From positions 1 through 9,253 of the forward strand of contig JAEUKO010000067.1 of assembly GCA_016794285.1 (NCBI GenBank): 9,253 nucleotides of DNA, given 5' to 3'. Below the pieces are notes generated by a model. The model saw nothing but the letters and a program-made list of their open reading frames with translations. It was not told the origin of the DNA and ran no database searches. The DNA is from UBA1573 sp016794285. Lineage in GTDB: Bacteria; Pseudomonadota; Alphaproteobacteria; Micavibrionales; Micavibrionaceae. A program made the position numbers and the translations under genes. Within the stretch, counting starts at the first letter, position 1; the number at the start of each line of letters is the position of its first letter. Below are positions 1 through 5,329 of this stretch, piece by piece.

Positions 1-500
1 AAATCGTCAAGACCGCGCACCACGTGGTAAAGGAAAACATCGCGGGAGTGAGCATCTTTGACCGATGCCTCCACAATTGCCTTCATGGGGGCAAGCCCCG
101 TCCCGCCTGCCACAGCAATCAACGGACGCGGACAAGCCGGTACATACAAACAAGACCCGTACGGAGCCGTGACATCCAACACATCATCCGGTTTCAGAAT
201 TTCGGTTGCATAATGGGACGCTCCAGAAGCCGTCCGGCGAATGTGAAATTCCAGAAATTTCCCATTGGGCGCATTCGCAATTGAAAAAGGACGAGCCGCA
301 CATCCAGAAAACGTCAACATCGCGTATTGTCCAGCTTGGTAATCTGGCAAAGCCAAGTCAGGATCATCAGGAGCCACCCAGATCACCCTCACCCGTGAAT
401 CGCTCTCCAGATCGGGAAAATCTTCGCTGTGCAAAACAACAGCCTTAAACGCGTGAGCGGTTGGATCAGGAGCAGAATCAGCCAATCCCTTGATGGACAT
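1..500 (-). CDS. FNR-superfamily FAD/NAD(P)H oxidoreductase (flavin reductase-like), C-terminus cut by window edge
   Basis: The reading frame starts at ATG 500-498 and stays open for 166 codons to the window edge. It shows the two signatures of the ferredoxin-NADP+ reductase superfamily in the right order: RPFS at residues 70-73 (the RxxS/T motif that holds FAD phosphates, after a QAGQYA stretch) and AGGTGLAPM at 131-139 (the glycine-rich start of the NAD(P)-binding domain), with the usual YGS loop at 114-116 between them. Family members of this simple two-domain type are usually about 230-250 residues, so roughly 70-80 residues are missing. No 2Fe-2S domain is visible in the part seen. The protein should be a cytoplasmic flavin-dependent reductase; its electron acceptor cannot be told. 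Its start overlaps the lolA stop by one base (TAATG), which implies translational coupling. Family assignment is firm, exact function is not. Confidence 0.88.
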   Translation of the reverse strand, partial: MSIKGLADSAPDPTAHAFKAVVLHSEDFPDLESDSRVRVIWVAPDDPDLALPDYQAGQYAMLTFSGCAARPFSIANAPNGKFLEFHIRRTASGASHYATEILKPDDVLDVTAPYGSCLYVPACPRPLIAVAGGTGLAPMKAIVEASVKDAHSRDVFLYHVVRGLDD

Positions 501-1138
501 TATTGGTTCAACCCTTTTCGTTGAGGGTCACGATAGACGAAGTAGCTCCCGGGCAGATTCATCCCCGTTTGGGTGTTAAACAATTCCGTCTCGGTAATCG
601 AGCCTTGAGCATCCACCACCCGCCATTTTTTCAGTTCAAACTTCGGAGATTCCTTAAACCCCAAAGTCAAGGTTCCCGCCCCGGGCTCTTTGGTTTGAAT
701 CACCGTCATCTGCAGCAATCCCCCCGAGCGCATAATTTTTTTGACTTTCAGATCTCCGTGCAAACTCATATTTTTCCGCAAAAGAAAATCCGCCAGAGTC
801 TGGCTGATCGGGGCATTGCTTTGTTGTTTAAGCTGGCCATCATAGAAATAGATCATCAGCCCATCCGCCACGACAAAATCTTTGAGCGGCAAGTCATACT
901 CGAAACGCAATTTCCCGGGCCGCGAGAGATAAAAATTCCCACGGCTTTGCGTCCCATCAGGAGCCGTTTGGACAAAACGCGCCTTGGCCGTTTTGAGCGT
1001 GGCAAAATAAGCCTCAGCCTGCGTGACTTCGGGGGGAACGACGACAGGCGCAGAAGGGGTCTGCGCAGCAGCGTTCGGCAGAGGGGGGACAATCAAAACA
1101 AGAGCGGCCAACACCGCCATAAGGATGGTCTTTTTCAT
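500..1138 (-). CDS. lolA: Outer-membrane lipoprotein carrier protein LolA
   Basis: A 212-residue exported protein. Residues 1-25 form a signal peptide: KK, a long hydrophobic core, then NAAA before Q26. The mature part carries the LolA pattern: KARFVQTAPDG at 52-62, RPGKLRFEYD at 73-82, VADGLMIYFYD around 90-100, a leucine-rich LADFLLRK segment around 115-122 and KKWRVVDAQG at 170-179. LolA binds lipoproteins released by LolCDE in the inner membrane and carries them across the periplasm to the outer membrane. The length is typical. The start is ATG 1138, giving the MKK n-region; the ribosome-binding site is weak (only a TAAG-like stretch upstream). The gene lies 63 bp downstream of the hydrolase gene with no terminator seen, so it is probably in the same operon, and it overlaps the reductase start by one base. 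In many alphaproteobacteria lolA sits between ftsK and xth, so this setting is less usual. Confidence 0.93.
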   Translation of the reverse strand: MKKTILMAVLAALVLIVPPLPNAAAQTPSAPVVVPPEVTQAEAYFATLKTAKARFVQTAPDGTQSRGNFYLSRPGKLRFEYDLPLKDFVVADGLMIYFYDGQLKQQSNAPISQTLADFLLRKNMSLHGDLKVKKIMRSGGLLQMTVIQTKEPGAGTLTLGFKESPKFELKKWRVVDAQGSITETELFNTQTGMNLPGSYFVYRDPQRKGLNQ

Positions 1139-1201
1139 ACATGATACTTAGGCCATTCAAGCCCCGAAGTCCAGAGAGGAAGAGAATTCAACCCAAGATT
1201 T

Positions 1202-1960
1202 TCAAAACTGGGAGGCAACGCTTTCCTTTGCTGTTTTGAAATGACCCGTTTGGAGAAAACATAAAACCTGATTGTGAACAATGGGTTTGTCATGAATAAA
1301 GCTGTGCGTTGCCGGAACGGTTATATGGTCCGTCATGCCCTTTAGTTTGGTTTTTTCTACCGATACGCGCCCATCGCTTTTCCCTGAAATAACGAAAACC
1401 GAAACGATGTACGGCCATTCCTTGGTTCCCGCAATAATGCCAAGATCGTAATAAGGGGGTTCAGTATTTTTGGCCTGAACGCTGGTGGTCAATTCCTGCC
1501 CCGCTGGCCCATAATACCATTTATAAAGCCGTAAGTTATGAATGAAATCGGCAACATCGCTGCCCCGATTGGGCGGAGCAAGCATAACCACACGCCCAAG
1601 TTTTTCCTGAGGAATAATGTCTTTGTACTGTTCCAGATATTTCCGAACCACAAGCCCCCCCATGCTGTGAGTGACAAAATGCACCTTGGTAGATTCATTC
1701 CAAAAGTCTTCGGAAAGGCTCTCGTCTCTCAAAACTTTGGCAATCCCCTCTAGGTCATGATTGGTTGAGGGGTAGGTGATGGCGAGCGTCGTATACCCCT
1801 CTTTTTTCAAAGCAGCTTCCATGTTCCGCATACTGTTTTCGCTTTGTGCGATACCGTGAAGCAGAACCACTTTCTCCCCAGAAGATGCCGCAGCAGGTTG
1901 GGGAATTACACTCGCCCCTAGGCCAATAAACAAGGCGATGGCTGTCATCAATTTATTCAC
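1202..1960 (-). CDS. Secreted alpha/beta hydrolase, lipase/esterase type
   Basis: A 252-residue protein with a signal peptide (residues 1 to about 25, ending PAAA/S). The mature part begins with VVLLHG at 31-36, the oxyanion-hole strand of lipases. THSMGG at 97-102 is the nucleophile elbow (GxSxG variant with Thr first) with Ser99. Asp196 in KSDGRVS and His219 in PATHS are well placed to complete the triad. LAPPNRGSDVAD at 127-138 is typical of triacylglycerol-lipase/PGAP1-like esterases, where this segment follows the nucleophile. It probably hydrolyses ester bonds of lipids or small esters in the periplasm or outside the cell; the substrate is unknown. The start is GTG 1960, chosen because AGAGG lies 7 bases upstream and the n-region MNK fits; ATG four codons later is the alternative. 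It is the first gene of the presumed hydrolase-lolA-reductase operon, with its own promoter. Confidence 0.88.
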   Translation of the reverse strand: MNKLMTAIALFIGLGASVIPQPAAASSGEKVVLLHGIAQSENSMRNMEAALKKEGYTTLAITYPSTNHDLEGIAKVLRDESLSEDFWNESTKVHFVTHSMGGLVVRKYLEQYKDIIPQEKLGRVVMLAPPNRGSDVADFIHNLRLYKWYYGPAGQELTTSVQAKNTEPPYYDLGIIAGTKEWPYIVSVFVISGKSDGRVSVEKTKLKGMTDHITVPATHSFIHDKPIVHNQVLCFLQTGHFKTAKESVASQF

Positions 1961-2002
1961 AATAGAGCCTCTTTCTCTGGGATGCGTGAAACAACTGGCT
2001 CT

Positions 2003-2030
2003 ATCATAGCATATAATGAACAGTGTTCAA
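2003..2030 (-). promoter_or_regulatory. Sigma-70-type promoter of the hydrolase-lolA-reductase operon
   Basis: On the minus strand TTGAAC (2030-2025) is followed after 16 bases by TATGAT (2008-2003). The -10 box matches the consensus at 5 of 6 positions and the -35 at 4 of 6. It lies about 43 bases before the GTG start at 1960, and the surrounding DNA is AT-rich. Confidence 0.6.
2017..2029. promoter_or_regulatory. 13-bp palindrome over the -35 box, possible operator
   Basis: TGAACAGTGTTCA is a perfect 6+1+6 palindrome. It covers five of the six bases of the -35 box of the hydrolase promoter, a position where a bound dimer would block RNA polymerase. No regulator can be named: it differs from the alphaproteobacterial LexA box (GTTC-N7-GTTC, a direct repeat) and has one base too few in the spacer for the Gram-positive GAAC-N4-GTTC form. 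Confidence 0.35.
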
Positions 2031-2055
2031 TAAAATATTTTGTTTGGGCCATAAA

Positions 2056-2208
2056 CCTGTTGCAAAAGCCCTAACCTCCTCCGTTGTCATCTCCGCGCAG
2101 GCGGAGATCCGGCATATGAGTGTCGCGAAGCTGCACAAGATTCCAGATCCCATTCGTTCCAGTACCCCTGCGAGACACAGGGGCGGAATGACAGACTTTT
2201 GTAACAGG
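2056..2208. repeat. 153-bp MITE-like element with terminal inverted repeats and internal hairpins
   Basis: The ends are inverted repeats: CCTGTTGCAAAAGCC at 2056-2070 and, read from the other side, CCTGTTACAAAAGTC from 2208 to 2194 (13 of 15 match). Inside are two perfect hairpins: ATCTCCGC/GCGGAGAT (2089-2096 with 2101-2108, loop GCAG) and CCCCTG/CAGGGG (2165-2170 with 2178-2183), the second flanked by CATTC/GAATG (2151-2155 with 2186-2190). No coding frame of note is inside. The end core CTGTTGCAAA equals the conserved core of IS6/IS26-family terminal repeats, which suggests, but does not prove, a non-autonomous derivative. Flanking TTTGGGCC (2043-2050) and TTTGGCCC (2216-2223) could be a decayed 8-bp target duplication. 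The element sits just beyond the ankyrin gene stop and may serve as its terminator. Confidence 0.6.
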
Positions 2209-2212
2209 CCTG

Positions 2213-3463
2213 CTATTTGGCCCTTGCCGCTTGTAAAACCTCTACAACCTGTTGTTGGTTGTATTTGCGTGCAAAGAAAAGTGCATCAGCGTTAGTATCG
2301 CCACTGCCGTACTTATCCCTATCCATTGCAATATTAACATCTGCGCCAAGGGAGATCAGATATTGAACTGCCTCCGCCTTGCCCGCAATGGCAGCTGCGA
2401 TTAAAGGGGTATACTCTGTATTATCAGCCCCATGGAAGTTGATATCGGCCCCATTGCTTACCAATAATTTTATTATCTGAAGATTACCTTTCTCTGCCGC
2501 AGCAAGCAAAGGAAAATTCCCAACCGCATCTGTTTGTTGAGGATTAGCTTTGTGCTTAAGAAGTATATCGACAACATTGACTTGATCGTAAGCAACGGCC
2601 CAAGCCAAAGGAGACATTCCATTCGAGCTGGACTCATTAATATCCGCGCCTGCATTTATTAGTAGTGTTACAAAGTCTACATTTCCTCCTTTCGCCGCGG
2701 CTATAAGAGTGGTTACACCCTCGTTATCTTTAATGTTTAGTTTTGCTCCGGCATCTATGTATTTCTTTGCAAGAGATATATTGTCAGATTTAATAGGATA
2801 AATGGTTAGTTTAAAAAGTTCTAAGCCATTTTTATCTGCAGTAGACATCGAATCGGGGTTTACATTTGCGATCAATGACAAGAAGGGGTCACGCGGAGTG
2901 CCCTGTTGCATAAACACTTCCCTTTCTTTTGCTATGCGGGCGTCAATTTCTTTTACCTTTGCTGGGGGCACCAGTACCTTAAGTTTGTTCTTAAAATCGT
3001 TATCCTCACTAGTTTCATTGATACCTACAACTGTACTAATCCAGGAATAAGCTTCTTCATAGTTTTGATCCGCACCTTTTCCCTCTGCATAAAGGTGGGC
3101 AAGTCGTGAGCCCATAGGAAAGTTTTTTGAGGAGGCAATTTTATAATATTCTATAGCTTTTTTATAATCTTGAGGCACACCTTCACCTAGTTCGTACCTT
3201 CTACCAAGTTCAACATAAGCCCTATCACAAATAGAAGAGCAGTTCTTATTTTGAATAATTATGTTGAGCCATTTAATGGCTTCGGCATCATCTTTTTCTG
3301 CGCCAGAATAACCATGCGTGTAGTTCTTGACTAGCTCGAGTTGTGCAACTGCATCCCCCGCCTCAGCCCTAGGTAATAAGGTTTTATCATACATTTCTGC
3401 ATAAGCGGGAAAGGAGAAAAAACAAAGAGTTATAATGAGAGCTTTAATTTTATCACACGACAT
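2213..3463 (-). CDS. Exported Sel1-repeat and ankyrin-repeat protein
   Basis: A 416-residue protein. Residues 1-22 are a signal peptide (hydrophobic ALIITLCFFSF, cleavage after AYA). Three Sel1-like helical repeats follow at about 36-70, 82-113 and 117-146, for example YVELGRRYELGEGVPQDYKK. A linker of about 80 residues leads to ankyrin repeats at about 229-247 (partial), 249-281, 283-315, 316-347, 351-383 and a final partial one at 392-413, with the typical TPLIAAA, LLINAGADIN and YLISLGADVN segments. Both repeat types bind proteins, so a scaffold or binding role in the periplasm or outside the cell is likely; no catalytic motif is seen. Start ATG 3463 has a GGAAAGGG stretch upstream. The gene is visibly more AT-rich than its neighbours and has the same repeat end on both sides, so it may have been acquired. 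Eukaryote-like repeats are common in host-associated bacteria, but a bacterial role is equally possible. Confidence 0.85.
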   Translation of the reverse strand: MSCDKIKALIITLCFFSFPAYAEMYDKTLLPRAEAGDAVAQLELVKNYTHGYSGAEKDDAEAIKWLNIIIQNKNCSSICDRAYVELGRRYELGEGVPQDYKKAIEYYKIASSKNFPMGSRLAHLYAEGKGADQNYEEAYSWISTVVGINETSEDNDFKNKLKVLVPPAKVKEIDARIAKEREVFMQQGTPRDPFLSLIANVNPDSMSTADKNGLELFKLTIYPIKSDNISLAKKYIDAGAKLNIKDNEGVTTLIAAAKGGNVDFVTLLINAGADINESSSNGMSPLAWAVAYDQVNVVDILLKHKANPQQTDAVGNFPLLAAAEKGNLQIIKLLVSNGADINFHGADNTEYTPLIAAAIAGKAEAVQYLISLGADVNIAMDRDKYGSGDTNADALFFARKYNQQQVVEVLQAARAK

Positions 3464-3535
3464 CCGTAATACCCTTTCCTTACAGTTTCACAGGTACGCA
3501 GGTGTACCATATAAACCAACCACGTTATAATATTT

Positions 3536-3561
3536 CTGTTGCAAAAGCCCTAACTCCCTCC
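3536..3561. repeat. Second copy of the MITE-like element end
   Basis: The stretch beginning CTGTTGCAAAAGCCCTAAC at 3536 matches 2057-2082 at 24 of 26 positions, in the same orientation. After about 3561 the similarity fades; a TTCCCGCAGGC stretch at 3563-3573 may be a remnant of the internal hairpin. No right-hand end was found, so this is a truncated or decayed copy. It lies about 70 bp before the start of the ankyrin gene. Confidence 0.6.
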
Positions 3562-3599
3562 ATTTCCCGCAGGCCCCCACCAGAAAATCTTAAACTCCT

Positions 3600-3620
3600 C
3601 TGATTTTGGCCCAAAATCAG
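3600..3620. repeat. 21-bp hairpin, CTGATTTT/AAAATCAG
   Basis: CTGATTTT (3600-3607) and AAAATCAG (3613-3620) form a perfect 8-bp stem with loop GGCCC, extendable to 10 bp on paper. There is no T run on either side, so it is not a standard intrinsic terminator. It lies 17 bp before the -35 box of the promoter at 3638 and could be an operator or an upstream insulator; the function is unknown. Confidence 0.45.
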
Positions 3621-3637
3621 TCACCCTCACAAAATAT

Positions 3638-3666
3638 TTGACATATTATTAACAATAATGTACTCT
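3638..3666 (+). promoter_or_regulatory. Strong sigma-70-type promoter for the 195-aa gene
   Basis: TTGACA (3638-3643) is a perfect -35 box. After 17 bases comes TACTCT (3661-3666), matching the -10 consensus at 4 of 6. The spacer is very AT-rich. A leader of about 50 bases leads to a GGGGGGA ribosome-binding site (3710-3716) six bases before ATG 3723. Confidence 0.65.
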
Positions 3667-3722
3667 TCACGGAATCCACAATAATATAGACATATAAGCC
3701 ATTTGAAACGGGGGGAATAAAC

Positions 3723-4310
3723 ATGACAGAACACGCATTCTTTACAAACAAAGATATGCACGTCACAGTTCCCGCAGGTTTTAGTCTTCGTGTTGAATTT
3801 TTGGCTTCTGGTGGACAATTATCCATCAATGGACAAGACTATGCTGTGAATGAAACGGGCCTAGTTGTTCCTGCGAATGGCCAACAAACGCAGGGTCTTG
3901 CGCAGCGAGTCCTTGAAGTCGGTCAGCGTTTGCGAGATGGAACGGTTGTCTTCTCTGTTGACCCTGCTAAGAATAAAGCCCTGTTCGTGCCCGCAAAGAT
4001 ATTTGGTGGTCAAGCCTCGTTCGATGAGCAGGATCAGGTCGTCGAAGCTGCCAACGGACATCATTTCCACGGTCACACGGATTGGCGTCGTATTACAGAT
4101 GATGAGGGTTACAGGCTTGCTCAGGACTGGGCTAAAGTGACAACGCAAACCCCTGCGTTTTTCTGGCTCGCTTCGCTTCAGAACGACAATGAGGGGCGCG
4201 TACTACTTCCTAAAAGTGGCTGCTACACCACCAACCGGCACAATCCCAATGTGTGGGTGCCTCTCATCCGCAGCGGCACGGCTCGCTACGTAGAGGCAGA
4301 GCTGACTTAA
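3723..4310 (+). CDS. Uncharacterised protein, distant resemblance to the DUF1566/Lcl C-terminal fold
   Basis: A 195-residue protein with no signal peptide or membrane segment visible. The first 100 residues look beta-rich (PAGFSLRVEFLASGG, GTVVFSVDPAKNKALFVPAK). The second half contains DWRRITDDEGYRLAQ around 120-134, FFWLAS around 147-152 and WVPLIRSG near the end. This order resembles DUF1566-type domains (WRLPT..EL, then YWSS, then a closing V.RSG), which occur in surface and phage-associated proteins. The resemblance is by eye and weak, and no function is assigned. ATG 3723 is supported by a good ribosome-binding site and by the best promoter in the window. It is a single-gene unit, pointing away from the ankyrin gene and followed by a hairpin. 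Confidence 0.72.
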   Translation: MTEHAFFTNKDMHVTVPAGFSLRVEFLASGGQLSINGQDYAVNETGLVVPANGQQTQGLAQRVLEVGQRLRDGTVVFSVDPAKNKALFVPAKIFGGQASFDEQDQVVEAANGHHFHGHTDWRRITDDEGYRLAQDWAKVTTQTPAFFWLASLQNDNEGRVLLPKSGCYTTNRHNPNVWVPLIRSGTARYVEAELT

Positions 4311-4315
4311 TCTTA

Positions 4316-4337
4316 GCGCAGATTTGAGATTCTGCGC
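4316..4337 (+). terminator. Hairpin just after the 195-aa gene
   Basis: GCGCAGA (4316-4322) and TCTGCGC (4331-4337) form a perfect 7-bp GC-rich stem with an 8-base loop, starting five bases after the stop codon. No T run follows, so it is a weak intrinsic terminator at best, or a 3'-end stabilising structure. Confidence 0.4.
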
Positions 4338-4370
4338 ATAGGGCGAAGCGAGAAGACCAGCAGGGTCCCC

Positions 4371-4570
4371 TTAAAGACTCCAATAGAGTCTCGGGGCGGA
4401 AATATCTTGGGAAGAAAAAGCGGATTTCACGTCTATAAAAATTCCATCGGCTTCCAATAGGGACAGAATTTTGTCCGGCCCTTCGGCTAAATAGGCTCGG
4501 TGCGGGACGGCGAGAATCACGGCATCCAAATTTTTGAACGTGGACAAATTCGCTTGGAGGTGAACAAAAA
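4371..4570 (-). pseudogene. C-terminal remnant of a TviB/WbpA-type nucleotide-sugar dehydrogenase
   Basis: Read on the minus strand, about 65 codons ending at TAA 4373-4371 encode LDAVILAVPHRAYL, then GIFIDVKSAF, then a terminal RLYWSL. This is the usual C-terminal end of the UDP-N-acetylhexosamine/UDP-sugar dehydrogenases that make uronic acids for capsule and O-antigen: DAVI.AV.H, then the V.DVKS strand, then a closing YW.L. The NAD domain, catalytic cysteine and middle domain (about 350 residues) are absent. Upstream of about 4570 the same frame is only the shadow of the plus-strand cysteine-rich gene. The gene was therefore cut by a deletion or insertion whose junction lies near 4560-4575. 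A hairpin AGACTC/GAGTCT (4375-4380 with 4386-4391) overlaps the stop. It is distinct from the intact Ugd at 6949, which has a different C-terminus. The left edge is approximate. Confidence 0.7.
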
Positions 4571-4637
4571 TTTTCTTCTTGTGGCTGTGTTTCTTCTGGG
4601 GACGGGGGGGGAGCATTGCGGACGAATATCCCGATGA
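4560..4637 (+). other. Out-of-frame signal-peptide coding segment before the cysteine-rich gene
   Basis: From GTG 4560 the frame reads MNKNFLLVAVFLLGTGG and then leaves the downstream gene's frame, ending at TGA 4635-4637. The segment has a short polar n-region and a leucine/valine-rich core. If the following G run were one base shorter, the next residues would be SIADEY, giving a textbook cleavage site (SIA/DE). This is probably the true N-terminus of the cysteine-rich protein, broken by one extra G. A GGAGG at 4556-4560 overlaps the GTG and is too close to serve it well, so the exact start is uncertain. Confidence 0.5.
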
Positions 4638-5217
4638 ACGCCCCCTCACCCCAGACTATAGCAAGCTGTATTATCTGGGGTGCACGCCCCAGCAAAGTTC
4701 CAGCCCCTGTATCGGAAACCCTGTGACTCCCGAATGTGCCGTCGAGACGTATGAGGGGTGTTTGCGTCAGCAGGACAAAAATATCTGCCGCGCAGCCAAA
4801 CGCGAGCTTTTTAAGGAAAAATATGTATGCGACAACAAACGGACAAAAATTATATACAAATTTGTTTCAAAGAGAGAGCTGAAACAGGCAGACATTCCCC
4901 AAAATTATCAAACAAAGTGGCAGGCGGGGGACATTTTGATCTTTATGGCATGGCAGGTTTGTTCCCGCTACGATCATTGTTTTGCCAATCTGCCGGATCG
5001 GTCTGACCCCAAGGGACTTTGCCTGCCGCTCGATTGTGACGCGAGCGGATATGATGTGCATGAAGGGGGAAAACATTCTCCGGCTATGTTCATTCTGAGG
5101 AAAAATGCGGATGGGAAATGGTTTGTTGTGGAACATATTACATCCAGTCAATTTGACCAGATGAAGGAAAGGCCAGAAAAACTGTTCCAAGAAGGTCTCG
5201 CGCAAATGCCGTGGTAG
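4579..5217 (+). CDS. Uncharacterised cysteine-rich, probably exported protein (N-terminus affected by a poly-G frame break)
   Basis: The open frame runs 212 codons from a TTG at 4579 to TAG 5215-5217. I do not recognise the family. The first 11 residues of this frame are probably not native; a better N-terminus lies in the frame starting at 4560. Beyond about residue 13 the protein is convincing, with ten cysteines (35, 44, 53, 61, 70, 84, 128, 134, 148, 153), an even number that suits disulfide bonds in the periplasm. A first region with PECAVETYEGCLRQQDKNIC (52-70) is followed by a lysine-rich stretch, then WQAGDILIFMAW (114-125) and a second cysteine cluster with GLCLPLDCD (146-154). The C-terminal part is charged (HSPAMFILRKNADGKWFVVEH). 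TTG 4579 has no good ribosome-binding site. The gene begins where the dehydrogenase remnant ends, so its native upstream DNA may have been lost. Confidence 0.65.
   Translation: MWLCFFWGRGGSIADEYPDERPLTPDYSKLYYLGCTPQQSSSPCIGNPVTPECAVETYEGCLRQQDKNICRAAKRELFKEKYVCDNKRTKIIYKFVSKRELKQADIPQNYQTKWQAGDILIFMAWQVCSRYDHCFANLPDRSDPKGLCLPLDCDASGYDVHEGGKHSPAMFILRKNADGKWFVVEHITSSQFDQMKERPEKLFQEGLAQMPW
4604..4611 (+). repeat. Run of eight G at the frame break
   Basis: Eight consecutive G (4604-4611) lie exactly where the signal-peptide frame and the main frame of the cysteine-rich gene meet. Seven G would join them. Such runs slip easily during replication and are also prone to sequencing error. Confidence 0.6.
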
Positions 5218-5268
5218 AAAGGGGAGTTATAGCTAAGTCTATAATGACTTATTCGTCTTCAACTCCGC

Positions 5269-5301
5269 TGCCGGATCCCCGCTTTACGCGGGGATGACAA
5301 C
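5269..5301. repeat. Palindromic repeat, inverted copy of the core of the 2056-2208 element
   Basis: This 33-bp stretch matches the reverse complement of 2083-2114 throughout except in the loop and at one stem pair. The stem is ATCCCCGC (5275-5282) with GCGGGGAT (5288-5295), loop TTTAC. In the other copy the stem pair is T-A where it is C-G here, a compensatory change. Shared flanks are TGCCGG on one side and GACAAC on the other. It lies between two convergent genes; no T run follows, so any terminator role would not be of the standard type. A weaker stem TTATAG/CTATAA (5227-5232 with 5239-5244) lies just before it. Confidence 0.6.
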
Positions 5302-5329
5302 TGTATGAATAATTTTGAGCTTAGATATC

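Noticed and set aside
24..448. Two overlapping plus-strand frames at the left edge
   Set aside because: They oppose the flavin reductase, whose FAD and NAD(P) motifs are plainly visible on the minus strand.
503..1144. 213-codon plus-strand open frame opposite lolA
   Set aside because: It is a shadow of lolA: no domain, Arg/Phe/Pro-rich composition and no ribosome-binding site.
2017..2029. LexA/SOS box at the palindrome TGAACAGTGTTCA
   Set aside because: Alphaproteobacterial LexA sites are direct GTTC-N7-GTTC repeats, and the Gram-positive form needs four bases between GAAC and GTTC, while here there are three.
2089..2190. Small CRISPR-like array or structured ncRNA in the 2056-2208 element
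   Set aside because: There is no regular repeat-spacer pattern, and the two hairpins differ in sequence; a palindromic mobile repeat explains them better.
4264..4695. 143-codon minus-strand frame covering the dehydrogenase remnant region
   Set aside because: It is in a different frame from the recognisable dehydrogenase peptide and shows no family features.
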